A stretch of DNA of 25,096 bases from Proteobacteria bacterium UBA1844 (lineage in GTDB: Bacteria; Pseudomonadota; Gammaproteobacteria; Steroidobacterales; Woeseiaceae): contig DDIS01000085.1 in NCBI GenBank assembly GCA_002338615.1, positions 76,350 through 101,445 of the forward strand. The letters run 5' to 3'. The notes under the pieces were generated by a model. The model made no database searches. It was not told the DNA's origin and saw nothing but the letters and a program-made list of their open reading frames with translations. The position numbers were made by a program, and so were the translations under genes. Positions 1 through 7,672 of the stretch are shown one piece after another (within the stretch, counting starts at the first letter, position 1; each line of letters starts with the position of its first letter).

Positions 1-396
1 GGAGCCGATAAAATCTGCGTCGAAGTCTTCGGTTGTGATGCCGAGGTCAGCACAGTTTTCACGATAGAAAATATGCGGAAACGAATTCTTGCCGGCAATG
101 CCAAGTATTACCAGTGCAGTGAGGCGGGTCAGATCCGTGGTCACGTGGCTGACATCGACACCTTCCCTCGCAAGCGCCTCGCGCACAAAACGCCCCATAT
201 GTTCGTTGCCGACTCGCGTGAGCATGGCAGAACGTGTGCCAAGGCGCGCAAGACCGGCTGCCAGGTTGCCCGATGAGCCTCCAAGGTACTTGGCAAAACT
301 TTGCATGTCCTCAAGCCGGCCGCCGAATTGCTCGCCGTACAAATCGACCGCCGCGCGCCCGAGGCAAATGACGTCCAGTGTCTTGTCTGTGCTCAC
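1..396 (-). CDS. iolC: 5-dehydro-2-deoxygluconokinase, N-terminal part (cut by window edge)
   Basis: The 132 codons visible encode the start of a PfkB/ribokinase-family sugar kinase. IolC phosphorylates 5-dehydro-2-deoxy-D-gluconate in the cytoplasm during myo-inositol breakdown. The frame reads GTG at 396-394, then LDVICLGRAAVDLYGEQ, and continues with YLGGSSGNLAAGLARLG (the substrate and glycine-rich motif of the PfkB fold), MLTRVGNEHMG and FYRENCAD, all of which I recognise as typical of IolC. The GTG start lies 4 bp after the iolB stop, so the two are surely cotranscribed and likely translationally coupled. The C-terminal ATP-binding half lies outside the window. Some bacteria fuse IolC to a C-terminal DUF2090 aldolase-like domain; this cannot be judged here. 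Confidence 0.9.
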   Translation of the reverse strand, partial: MSTDKTLDVICLGRAAVDLYGEQFGGRLEDMQSFAKYLGGSSGNLAAGLARLGTRSAMLTRVGNEHMGRFVREALAREGVDVSHVTTDLTRLTALVILGIAGKNSFPHIFYRENCADLGITTEDFDADFIGS

Positions 397-400
397 GGCG

Positions 401-1204
401 TCAAACGTCAGGATTCCAGAACCTGGCGTTCTCGCTCATGATCCACCGGTGCTCCTCGGTGAATTCCGGCACTGTATAGCGATCATCGGGCAAGTGCCGG
501 ATAACCCACGAGTAGTACATACCGTAGCCGGGTGCGGCGCATTGGGCATGATCATTTTCATCGACAATCTTGACCGTATCGAAATTTCGTACCTTTAGGA
601 CAGTTTCACCGAGCTCGCCGTGCCCATAACCCTGCGGTTCGGTAAATCGGTAATGATAGATTTCGGGTTGCGCGTGGTGGTGCGGCGGGTAGCTTGACCA
701 GCCACCCTGAAAGGTGATGACCTCACCAAGGACCAACTCGGTATTCGCGTCTGAATTCGAACCATCGAAAATTGTACGTACGTACCTCAGGCAACGGTCA
801 TTGACCTGGCCTTTGCCACGGGGCTCGTTGGCAACATCTTCCGGATTGAAAACCCGCGCTGCAAATGGCTTGTTGTTGCTGCAGGAATACACCGTGAATT
901 CAGTGTCGCGTGCAAACGTCATACTGAGGTCCGTGCCTGCACACATATGCAAGCAGCTGGCCGACTCGTCAAACAAGGAGTGACGATCAAAATCGAATTC
1001 CAGGTCAGAAACTCGACCCTGCACGGCGCCATCCATCAGCAGCCAGGCACACTCCTGGTCTGTTGTCAGCTCGATGCTGCTGCCTGCCGGAAATTTTTGC
1101 ACCTGCACGGTAATCGGCACGGTTTGGTGCGCGTCGTTTTCGGCCGTAATGGTCGTAGTGCCGCTGGGGAAACCGTCGCGGTATTTAGTGATGTGGTTGT
1201 TCAT
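401..1204 (-). CDS. iolB: 5-deoxy-glucuronate isomerase
   Basis: Encodes 267 aa, the usual length for IolB of the KduI/IolB cupin family. It isomerises 5-deoxy-D-glucuronate to 5-dehydro-2-deoxy-D-gluconate, the substrate of the IolC kinase encoded next. The diagnostic stretch is GGWSSYPPHHHAQPEIYHYRF; the histidine run at residues 175-177, Glu181 and His184 form the expected metal site of the C-terminal cupin. The family ending (YSWVIRHLP, then EEHRWI) is intact. The frame is open 55 codons further upstream, but that part overlaps the preceding dehydrogenase gene and has no family similarity. I chose ATG 1204 because GAGGA sits about 5 nt before it and the upstream gene stops at 1224. The middle gene of a dehydrogenase-iolB-iolC unit. 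Confidence 0.93.
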   Translation of the reverse strand: MNNHITKYRDGFPSGTTTITAENDAHQTVPITVQVQKFPAGSSIELTTDQECAWLLMDGAVQGRVSDLEFDFDRHSLFDESASCLHMCAGTDLSMTFARDTEFTVYSCSNNKPFAARVFNPEDVANEPRGKGQVNDRCLRYVRTIFDGSNSDANTELVLGEVITFQGGWSSYPPHHHAQPEIYHYRFTEPQGYGHGELGETVLKVRNFDTVKIVDENDHAQCAAPGYGMYYSWVIRHLPDDRYTVPEFTEEHRWIMSENARFWNPDV

Positions 1205-1223
1205 TGCAGTCCTCACGCCGTTC

Positions 1224-2378
1224 TCAAACAAGCTCGGCGTTCTGATCGAGTGCCCGCTGCTCGACATTAATCCAGTCCCGGGTCCGGTTTGACAGTTCAA
1301 CGGCAGCGCTGAGCTGTTGCACCCTGCAGCCGTTCCGGATATCCGAAAATACGGGTTCGCCCGACGCAATACTATTGATCAGGTTCCAGACCTCGATGAC
1401 TTTCAGGTCGTTGATGCCCAGGCCATGTCCGGGTGCGGGGCAAAAAGCCGCATAGGGCGGATGTTGGGGTCCGGCAAGAATGGTGCGAAAGCCACGCAGC
1501 CGGGCAGGGCCCTGCGATTCGTAAAGGCGCAGTTCGTTCATCCGTTCCTGGGCAAAGAAAATGCTGCCTTTGCTCCCGAATATTTCGAAACCGAGATCAC
1601 ATTTGGTGCCGGTTGCAATACGACTGAACTCCATCGTGCCCGGGCAACCACTACTGAATTTGCAAAGTATTTGTGCAATATCCTCGTTTTCGACTTCCCT
1701 GCTGTTTCCGCTTACAGGATCTTTCCGATGCGTATGCACCGTACTCAGTTGTCCGAATAAAGCAGAAATCGGACCGAGCAGATACTCGGCCATATTGATC
1801 AGGTGCGTACCGAGATCCGCCAGCGCACCCGCGCCACCCTGGCTCCTGAGGCAGCGCCAGCTGAACGGAGTCGCCGGGTCAGCCATGTAATCTTCCTGGT
1901 ACCACCCCCGAAAATTGAAAATCTCACCCAGTTCACCGTTGCGAATGAGCTCGCGAGCCACCGTGATGAGCGGATTGCACATGTAGTTGAAACCCATGGA
2001 GGTCCGTACTTCTGCCCTGGACGCAGCATCGCGGAGTGCGACGGCGTCGCTTGCAGTAAGCGCCAGCGGTTTCTCACAATGCACATGTTTGCCGGCCAGG
2101 ATAGCCGCCATGGCCATCTCGCGGTGCAGGTGATTCGGTGTGCAGATATTCACCACGTCGACCTCCGGGTGTGCACACAGCGCCGCCCAGTCGTCACCCG
2201 CCGATGCAAATCCCCAGGCTTCTGCAGATCGCTTCGCATTGTCCAGGTTCGCATCGACAAGGTAGCGCAGGCGTGGCGCATCACGCTCGCCGAAAACCGT
2301 GCCGACCGAGCGCAGGGCAATAGCGTGCGCCTTGCCCATGAAGCCGGTGCCGATCAAACCAAACCCGAGACTGCTCAC
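1224..2378 (-). CDS. Gfo/Idh/MocA-family NAD(P)-dependent dehydrogenase, inositol-related
   Basis: Encodes 384 aa. The N-terminal Rossmann fold shows GLIGTGFMG (dinucleotide site, residues 7-15), and the family signature CEKPLALT carries Lys103. Asp188 and His192 in ADLGTHLINMA have the D-x3-H spacing of the catalytic pair in inositol 2-dehydrogenases. It is longer and clearly divergent from the IolG encoded next door. By family and position it probably oxidises an inositol isomer (scyllo- or chiro-inositol), an inosose or an inositol derivative; the substrate is inferred from context only. Start is GTG 2378 with AGGA 7 nt upstream. It is first in the unit with iolB and iolC, behind a predicted promoter with two operator-like sites at 2460-2515. 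Confidence 0.82.
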   Translation of the reverse strand: MSSLGFGLIGTGFMGKAHAIALRSVGTVFGERDAPRLRYLVDANLDNAKRSAEAWGFASAGDDWAALCAHPEVDVVNICTPNHLHREMAMAAILAGKHVHCEKPLALTASDAVALRDAASRAEVRTSMGFNYMCNPLITVARELIRNGELGEIFNFRGWYQEDYMADPATPFSWRCLRSQGGAGALADLGTHLINMAEYLLGPISALFGQLSTVHTHRKDPVSGNSREVENEDIAQILCKFSSGCPGTMEFSRIATGTKCDLGFEIFGSKGSIFFAQERMNELRLYESQGPARLRGFRTILAGPQHPPYAAFCPAPGHGLGINDLKVIEVWNLINSIASGEPVFSDIRNGCRVQQLSAAVELSNRTRDWINVEQRALDQNAELV

Positions 2379-2459
2379 TTTAGATTCCTGCTACCTGTGC
2401 AATACCGTGAAGACCACGCAATGTTTGGCCGATTACACGAACGTTACGACCAGCTTCGT

Positions 2460-2488
2460 ACTTTAGCGAAATAGAATAAATTTTTCAA
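2460..2488 (-). promoter_or_regulatory. Predicted sigma70-type promoter of the dehydrogenase-iolB-iolC unit
   Basis: On the minus strand TTGAAA (2488-2483, 5 of 6 to the -35 consensus) is followed after exactly 17 nt by TAAAGT (2465-2460, 4 of 6 to the -10 consensus). It lies about 80 bp ahead of the GTG at 2378. The -35 box overlaps an operator-like GAA-N7-TTC site, as in the predicted promoter of the RpiR gene. No transcription data are available; this is a sequence prediction. Confidence 0.45.
2474..2486. promoter_or_regulatory. Candidate RpiR (IolR-type) operator, GAATAAATTTTTC
   Basis: A 13-bp AT-rich inverted repeat of form GAA-N7-TTC. It matches the site at 4469-4481 at 11 of 13 positions and overlaps the -35 box of the dehydrogenase-iolB-iolC unit. 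That motif sharing with the regulator's own promoter region is the evidence that both are bound by the local RpiR protein; binding itself is inferred. Confidence 0.5.
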
Positions 2489-2502
2489 TTATGATAAAAA
2501 AT

Positions 2503-2515
2503 GAAAAAAATCTTC
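2503..2515. promoter_or_regulatory. Second candidate RpiR operator, GAAAAAAATCTTC
   Basis: Another 13-bp GAA-N7-TTC inverted repeat, centred 29 bp upstream of the first, or nearly three helical turns. Such spacing could place two bound dimers on almost the same DNA face. The A-run makes a chance match more likely than for the other sites. Confidence 0.35.
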
Positions 2516-2560
2516 GATTCAGGTGCCACCGGGGCTGACAGAAGCAAAAAGGACATCCAC

Positions 2561-3547
2561 CTAAACGGCGACGGGTGCGGCTGTTTGCAGGGACTTCTGT
2601 GCCGCGTCGGCGAGTTGCAAGGCCCTCACACCGTCGTTGCCGGATGGGATATCCAGAGCGTCGCCGCCAAGAGCGCGCAGGAACCGGTCGAGCTGAATCC
2701 GATAGGCATCGGCATATCGTTCGAGAAAAAAGGGTAGCGCGGGTTCTGTGGCGAACCCATTGGCGTCCGCTCTCTCCAGACGGGTCTGCGTGGCATTCGC
2801 AACCCTGAGCAGGCCCCCGGATCCGAACACTTCAATGCGTTGGTCATAACCATAGGTGCAGCGGCGCGAGTTCGTTATCTGGCACAACCGCCCGGACGGG
2901 GTACGCAATACGGCGATCGCAGTGTCCACATCACCGGCAACGCGGATGTCGTCACTCGCGAGTGCGCTGCCAGTCGCATACACCTGGTCCGGCTCCTCAC
3001 CCAACAACCACCGCCCCATATCGAGGTCATGAATCATCATGTCGCGAAACAACCCGCCGGAACGAGCGATGTAGTCAGCAGGCGGCGGCGACGGGTCGCG
3101 GCTGGTAATAGATATAACTTCCACATCGCCTATCTGGCCCGCGCGTATTTCCGAATGCAGCTTGTCAAAAGAAGGATCGTGACGGCGATTGAAACCGACA
3201 CAGAGACGAACCGCATGTTGCTGGGCGATGTCGACGCAACGCTGGGCCGCCGCCGCATCCAGGTCCAGCGGCTTTTCGCAAAAAATGGCTTTCTTCGCTT
3301 TGGCCGCGCGTTCTACGAGGTTTGCATGGGTATCGGTTGAACTTGCAATAAGCACAGCATCGACAGCGCGGTCGTCGAGTAAACGATCAAGACTCGCAAC
3401 TCTTGCATTACATCGTTGCGCAAGATCTTTGGCTGCGGCCTCGATCGAATCCGAGATATACAGCAGGCGCGCTCGCGGGTTTCGCGCAAGATTTGCCGCA
3501 TGTATCTGACCAATGCGGCCCGCGCCGATAACGGCGATACCGATCAT
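2561..3547 (-). CDS. iolG: Inositol 2-dehydrogenase
   Basis: Encodes 328 aa of the Gfo/Idh/MocA family. It oxidises myo-inositol to scyllo-inosose (2-keto-myo-inositol) with NAD+, the first step of inositol catabolism, in the cytoplasm. Visible features are the Rossmann motif GAGRIG at residues 8-13, CEKPLD with Lys92, and the signature SRDPSPPPADYIARSGG followed by FRDMMIHDLDM. The latter supplies Asp169 and His173, with Lys92 the expected catalytic triad of IolG. The frame is open 26 codons upstream, but ATG 3547 has GGAGG 9 nt ahead and overlaps the stop of the regulator gene as ATGA, so I take that start. The overlap implies coupling to the RpiR gene. The 182-bp gap downstream separates it from the second iol unit. 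Confidence 0.92.
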   Translation of the reverse strand: MIGIAVIGAGRIGQIHAANLARNPRARLLYISDSIEAAAKDLAQRCNARVASLDRLLDDRAVDAVLIASSTDTHANLVERAAKAKKAIFCEKPLDLDAAAAQRCVDIAQQHAVRLCVGFNRRHDPSFDKLHSEIRAGQIGDVEVISITSRDPSPPPADYIARSGGLFRDMMIHDLDMGRWLLGEEPDQVYATGSALASDDIRVAGDVDTAIAVLRTPSGRLCQITNSRRCTYGYDQRIEVFGSGGLLRVANATQTRLERADANGFATEPALPFFLERYADAYRIQLDRFLRALGGDALDIPSGNDGVRALQLADAAQKSLQTAAPVAV

Positions 3548-4410
3548 TTTTTCTTGCCCTCCACTTTTTCTTGCCCATTGCCATAGCGGTATGCGTAGCT
3601 TATTACCAGCGTTTGCGCGATGCACATCGACGCTGTCAGTGAACGAAACTGGCGAACCTCTGCATCCTTAATTTCGAAGCAAACCGCAGCATCTCGCGAT
3701 ATTGGGCTCAAGCGACTGTCGCTGATGGCGATCAGGGATGCGCCGTTCGCCTTGGCGCGCGCTGCCACGGCGGCCGTGTCATCAGCATATGGGCGAAATG
3801 AAACTGCAATAACGACGTCGCCCGGCCCGAGCATCCAACTTTGCTCGGACGTCATGCCCGCAACGCCGTCCAGCAGAAAGGCCCGTTTCTCTACGTGACT
3901 TAGTGAATACGCAAGGTACGCAGCGACGGGAAAAGCCCGCCTTACTCCTGCGAGGTACACCGTTTCGGCCTTGTGCATCAGTTCGACCGATTGTTCGAGA
4001 TCTTCCGATCGCGCCACATCGCGCAGGTGTTCAAGCGCGATTATGTTGCTCTCGACGAAGTCGTGTAGCACGTTGTGCGGCGACAACCAGTCGGTTTCGT
4101 CGGCACGATCGCGGAATTGGCGAATGCGTTCTGAATAGCTCGGGCTAGGTGCCGAATTCAAGATTTCATCACGAAACAGGCGTTGCATGTCGCTAGCGCC
4201 TCGGTAGCCGAAGACCTTCGCAAAACGAACAATAGTCGAGGGCTGAACGTCGCAACGACCGGCAATAACGGACAAGGTCTCCAGCGCGACATCATTGGGA
4301 TTATCAATCAGATAACCTGCGACCTGCTTGAGGCGCGGGCTCAGATTCTCATAGCTGCGGGTAATCTCCTTGCGGAGATCGTCCAGGTTGCCAGGTGGCG
4401 ATTTTGTCAT
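3544..4410 (-). CDS. RpiR/MurR-family transcriptional regulator of inositol genes
   Basis: Encodes 288 aa, the standard RpiR length. An N-terminal helix-turn-helix (about residues 15-90, with LSPRLKQVAGYLIDNP and DVQPSTIVRFAKVFGYRG) precedes a sugar isomerase (SIS) domain at roughly residues 125-270 (YLAGVRRAFPVAAYLAYSL; GPGDVVIAVSFRPYADDT; ASLIAISDS). RpiR proteins bind phosphosugars or inositol-pathway intermediates through the SIS domain; RpiR-type IolR regulators control inositol catabolism in several proteobacteria. The ATG 4410 has GGAG 9 nt upstream. The stop overlaps the iolG start (ATGA). Divergent from the receptor gene, with candidate operators between them. Likely autoregulated repressor of the iol genes and the receptor; inducer unknown. 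Confidence 0.85.
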   Translation of the reverse strand: MTKSPPGNLDDLRKEITRSYENLSPRLKQVAGYLIDNPNDVALETLSVIAGRCDVQPSTIVRFAKVFGYRGASDMQRLFRDEILNSAPSPSYSERIRQFRDRADETDWLSPHNVLHDFVESNIIALEHLRDVARSEDLEQSVELMHKAETVYLAGVRRAFPVAAYLAYSLSHVEKRAFLLDGVAGMTSEQSWMLGPGDVVIAVSFRPYADDTAAVAARAKANGASLIAISDSRLSPISRDAAVCFEIKDAEVRQFRSLTASMCIAQTLVISYAYRYGNGQEKVEGKKK

Positions 4411-4447
4411 CGGAAAAAGCTCCGTTCGGGCGGGTTCCGGCCGCAGT

Positions 4448-4461
4448 GAAACATATTTTTC
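4448..4461. promoter_or_regulatory. Degenerate operator-like repeat GAAACATATTTTTC
   Basis: An AT-rich inverted repeat resembling the GAA-N7-TTC sites but one base longer (GAA-N8-TTC). It covers the -10 region of the predicted promoter of the RpiR gene, where a bound repressor would block transcription. Weaker than the 4469-4481 site. Confidence 0.3.
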
Positions 4462-4483
4462 AAGGCTGGAATAGATATTTCAA
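4455..4483 (-). promoter_or_regulatory. Predicted promoter of the rpiR-iolG unit
   Basis: Minus-strand TTGAAA (4483-4478) and AAAAAT (4460-4455) are separated by 17 nt. The -35 box overlaps the operator-like site at 4469-4481, the same layout as at 2460-2488. The -10 match is only 4 of 6, so the exact promoter is uncertain. Confidence 0.4.
4469..4481. promoter_or_regulatory. Candidate RpiR operator GAATAGATATTTC
   Basis: This 13-mer recurs as its exact reverse complement at 4586-4598 in the same divergent intergenic region, on the receptor side. An exact 13-bp match in opposite orientation, each copy placed over a predicted promoter, is strong evidence of a shared regulator binding site. The RpiR protein encoded alongside is the obvious candidate. 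Confidence 0.6.
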
Positions 4484-4554
4484 GCGCATCAAATCAATTG
4501 GCAGGACTCGCATGAAACGCCAGATCGCACGGCTTGCGCCAACGATTACCAGTA

Positions 4555-4570
4555 TAGAATATTTTTTCTA
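4555..4570. promoter_or_regulatory. Perfect-arm inverted repeat TAGAATATTTTTTCTA, possible auxiliary operator
   Basis: Five-base perfect arms (TAGAA/TTCTA) flank a 6-nt AT core. It resembles the operator family but with a spacer one base shorter (GAA-N6-TTC). It lies just upstream of the receptor promoter's -35 box and could be an extra binding site or an UP-like element. Confidence 0.3.
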
Positions 4571-4575
4571 AAACT

Positions 4576-4604
4576 TTTACAATTCGAAATATCTATTCTA
4601 TACT
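4576..4604 (+). promoter_or_regulatory. Predicted strong sigma70 promoter of the TonB-dependent receptor gene
   Basis: TTTACA (4576-4581) and TATACT (4599-4604) each match the consensus hexamer at 5 of 6 positions and are separated by the optimal 17 nt (4582-4598). Transcription would start near 4611, about 35 nt ahead of the GTG at 4645. The 13-bp operator-like site fills the spacer exactly to its end, so a bound protein would exclude RNA polymerase. Confidence 0.6.
4586..4598. promoter_or_regulatory. Candidate RpiR operator GAAATATCTATTC in the receptor promoter spacer
   Basis: Exact reverse complement of the 4469-4481 site. It sits between the -35 and -10 boxes of the receptor promoter, a classical repressor position, and links the receptor to the same control as the iol genes. 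Confidence 0.6.
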
Positions 4605-4644
4605 GAGTTAGGTTGATTATTCGTTACCGGTACTGGGGGACGTT

Positions 4645-7503
4645 GTGGACACAAAGAATCCTGCCTGCTCGAGCAGGCAAACTGGAACATCAAGGACAAG
4701 CGCAATTTACCTGCGACTGGTTGCGATTGGGCTGGCCGGCATTGCGGCGCTGACCCTGTCACCTTCCGTATATGCCCAGGTCGTGACAGGTGAGGTCACC
4801 GACGCGAAAAAGACCATCACTTTTGAGGGCGCTATCGTCAGCATTGAAGGAATGCGGGTTACAGCGCGCACGAACGAAAGCGGTCGCTTCCGTCTCAGTA
4901 ACGTCCCGGCCGGCCAGCATACGTTGATAGTCTCCTACGTCGGTACGCCGGATACGCGCATTTCGATCAACGTTCCCGAGAGCGGTCTCGCTATGGGTGA
5001 AGTGGTGATCGGTGCAAGGACAGATACTGAACTCGAAGAAGTGATCGTCGTCGGACAGTCGGCTGCAGTAGCCGGCGCTCTGAATCAGGAACGATCGGCG
5101 GATAATCTCGTGTCGGTGCTGGACACGGATGCGATGGGACAGTTTCCGGATCAGAACGTGGCGGAAGCCTTGCGCCGTTTGACCGGTGTGAGTGTTGAGA
5201 ACGATCAGGGCGAAGGGCGCTATGTTGTTATTCGGGGCATGGATCCGGACCTGAATGCAACATCGATAAATGGTGTCCGTGCAACGGCTGCCGAACCGCG
5301 CCGCGCGCTGCAACTGGATATCATCCCATCGGACGTGCTCGACGGGCTCGAGGTCAACAAGACATTGACGCCCGACATGGACGGCGATGCGATTGGCGGG
5401 TCGATTAATGTCAGAACCTTATCTGCATTCCGGCGTAAGGGAGCGTATATAAAGGCGCGCGCTGAAGGCAGCTACAATGAATACCGCGAAGAATGGAGCC
5501 CGAAAGTATCGTTTGCAGGCAGCAATATTTTCGAGATGGATGGTGACCGACGATTCGGTATCGCAGGGGCTATCAGCTACAACGATCGCTCCTTGCAAGT
5601 CGATAACAACGAAGCAGACGATTGGTCGGAAGCGGACAACGGCGCGGACTTTATGGAAGAATTCGAGCCTCGTATGTACCTCGTAGATCGTGAACGAATT
5701 GGCGGCGCTCTGAATTTCGACCTCGACATTTCCGCATCGACGACCCTGCATCTGTACACACTCTACAGCGACTTCAAGGACACGGAGGTTCGCTACGCAA
5801 CCACGTACAAACTGGACGGCCTCGACGAGGGGACTGTTTCGAACACCAGCGCGGACTACGGTGAAGCGGAACTTGAACGTACCACCAAGGATCGTGACCA
5901 GTCCGCCGATAATCTTTCCATCTCACTCGGTTCCGAAACACAACTCGAAAACTGGCTGATTGCAGCGAACGTTGGTTACTCAGCAGCATCGGAGTTAACC
6001 GCGAACGAGGTAGAAAGCGCCTGGGTCGCCGAGTTTGAAACCGATGACGGCATCATCGCCGCCGGCCAGCCGGTGTTGAGCGTTAATCGGGCCAATAACC
6101 AGATACCTTTGATCCAGTCTGGGTACACGGCTTCGTTAAACGATGCGTCATTATTCGAACTGGATGGTATGGAGTCCAAGTACGAAAAAAATGATGATGA
6201 CCAGCTGACTCTGCAACTCGACGCGACGCGCGCGACCGAATTTGGCGAGCTAAAGTTTGGTGTCAAGTCCCGGATTCGTGAAAAGACTGCGCAGGACAAC
6301 AGGGGCGTATTTTCCGGGGATGGTAGCTTGTTCCTCAGCGATGCTCTGGATGCTGATGGCGCGTCCGCCTACGGTTTCCCAAATACTCTGAATCCCGTAC
6401 CGAACCTTGCCAGCGTACGGTCGATTTTCGCATCCGGCACCGGCCTCGAGTTCGAAGCTGTGGACAGCGAGATCGACTCCAATGTTGGCGATTTTACTTA
6501 CGACGAGGACGTTCTCGCGGCGTACGGAATGGGCAAATGGGATACGGACAGGCTGACAATTATAGCGGGCGTACGGGTTGAATGGACCGATGTTGACAAT
6601 CGTGGCAACGAGGTGGAGCTGATCGAAGAGGGCGAAATCGTCGATGGCGTTCCCCTGGCTGAGGATACGGTATTCATCACGCCGGTACGGCAAACAGATT
6701 CCTACAGCGACGTATTGCCCAGTATCAACCTGCGTTTCAATTTCAGCGAAGATTTGATCGGCCGAGCTTCTTTGCATCGCGCCGTCGTCAGGCCTGGCGT
6801 CGAGTTTGTCGCGTTCCGTGTTGCTATCGAAGACAACGAAGCGGAACTGGGCAACCCGGACCTGAAGCCTTATCGTGCCTGGAACGCCGATGCGTCGATT
6901 TCCTGGTACCCGACCGAGTTAAGCGTCCTGTCCGGTGGCATCTTCTATAAAGAAATAGAAGATTTCGTGTTCGTGCAGACGCTTGACGACTATGCATGGC
7001 AGGATCGCGTTTTCGATGAGGCAGTTATTGCGCAGAACGGCGACGATGCAACGGTATTCGGCGTTGAGCTGACCTATCAGCAGCACTTCGGCTTCCTGGG
7101 CGCACCGTTTGATGGCTTTCTGGTTGCATTCAACTATACCTATGTCGATTCCGATGCCGATACCGGGGAGCGCAAAATCAACCTACCCAAACAGTCTGAA
7201 AATATCGGCAGCTTCCTCATCGGCTACGATAAGTACGGTCTCGACCTGCGACTGGCGATCAAATATCGCGACAAGTACCTCGACGAACTCGTAGAGCCTG
7301 GCCTCGATCGATTCACTGACGAGCATTTGCAGTGGGACTTCACCGCAAAGTACCGTTTCTCGGAGAATTGGCTGCTTTATGCGGAATTTGCCAACCTCGG
7401 CGATGAGCCGGAGTACTACTATGCCGGCAAAACAAGCCGCATGTACCAGTATGACGAGTTCGGCACGACCTCGGTCGTAGGTATTCAGTACAACTTCCAG
7501 TAG
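4645..7503 (+). CDS. TonB-dependent outer-membrane receptor (Xanthomonas/Caulobacter type)
   Basis: Encodes 952 aa. A signal peptide ends near residue 44 (SVYA before QVV). A carboxypeptidase-regulatory-like beta-sandwich follows at about 45-125 (VTGEV, GRFRLSNVPAGQHTL). Next come a TonB-box-like ELEEVIVVG at 129-137 and a plug domain from about 150 (QFPDQNVAEALRRLTGVSV, RYVVIRGM, INGVRA). The rest is a beta-barrel ending in QYNFQ. This order is that of the TonB-Xanth-Caul receptors, which import oligosaccharides and other carbon sources. Start is GTG 4645 with GGGGGA close upstream. It diverges from the RpiR gene behind a promoter carrying the shared operator, so it probably imports inositol or a larger inositol-containing compound. 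The substrate is inferred from regulation only. Confidence 0.9.
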   Translation: MDTKNPACSSRQTGTSRTSAIYLRLVAIGLAGIAALTLSPSVYAQVVTGEVTDAKKTITFEGAIVSIEGMRVTARTNESGRFRLSNVPAGQHTLIVSYVGTPDTRISINVPESGLAMGEVVIGARTDTELEEVIVVGQSAAVAGALNQERSADNLVSVLDTDAMGQFPDQNVAEALRRLTGVSVENDQGEGRYVVIRGMDPDLNATSINGVRATAAEPRRALQLDIIPSDVLDGLEVNKTLTPDMDGDAIGGSINVRTLSAFRRKGAYIKARAEGSYNEYREEWSPKVSFAGSNIFEMDGDRRFGIAGAISYNDRSLQVDNNEADDWSEADNGADFMEEFEPRMYLVDRERIGGALNFDLDISASTTLHLYTLYSDFKDTEVRYATTYKLDGLDEGTVSNTSADYGEAELERTTKDRDQSADNLSISLGSETQLENWLIAANVGYSAASELTANEVESAWVAEFETDDGIIAAGQPVLSVNRANNQIPLIQSGYTASLNDASLFELDGMESKYEKNDDDQLTLQLDATRATEFGELKFGVKSRIREKTAQDNRGVFSGDGSLFLSDALDADGASAYGFPNTLNPVPNLASVRSIFASGTGLEFEAVDSEIDSNVGDFTYDEDVLAAYGMGKWDTDRLTIIAGVRVEWTDVDNRGNEVELIEEGEIVDGVPLAEDTVFITPVRQTDSYSDVLPSINLRFNFSEDLIGRASLHRAVVRPGVEFVAFRVAIEDNEAELGNPDLKPYRAWNADASISWYPTELSVLSGGIFYKEIEDFVFVQTLDDYAWQDRVFDEAVIAQNGDDATVFGVELTYQQHFGFLGAPFDGFLVAFNYTYVDSDADTGERKINLPKQSENIGSFLIGYDKYGLDLRLAIKYRDKYLDELVEPGLDRFTDEHLQWDFTAKYRFSENWLLYAEFANLGDEPEYYYAGKTSRMYQYDEFGTTSVVGIQYNFQ

Positions 7504-7531
7504 CAAACGAAAGTTGTACGACTGGCATTGT

Positions 7532-7561
7532 GCCGCGATCTGGTAGGAACCAGATCGCGGC
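7532..7561. terminator. Stem-loop downstream of the receptor gene, possible terminator
   Basis: A perfect 13-bp GC-rich stem (7532-7544 pairs with 7549-7561) with a 4-nt AGGA loop, 28 bp after the receptor stop. There is no T-run after it on either strand, so it is not a canonical intrinsic terminator. It may act in Rho-dependent termination or protect the mRNA 3' end. Confidence 0.5.
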
Positions 7562-7672
7562 GTCAAGAACTCCTGCAGGAACACCTGCCACAAAGCGCCA
7601 TCCTGGCTCGCTTCGCTCGGGCCGCATGCTAAACTCCTCGGCAGGTCAATTAATCCTGGACGAGGAACTACC

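Noticed and set aside
1205..1369. Longer iolB start 55 codons upstream
   Set aside because: It would overlap the dehydrogenase gene by nearly 150 bp and adds no family-like sequence; ATG 1204 has a ribosome-binding site.
1803..2474. Plus-strand open frame of 223 codons
   Set aside because: Antisense to the Gfo/Idh/MocA dehydrogenase gene and running into its promoter; no family features.
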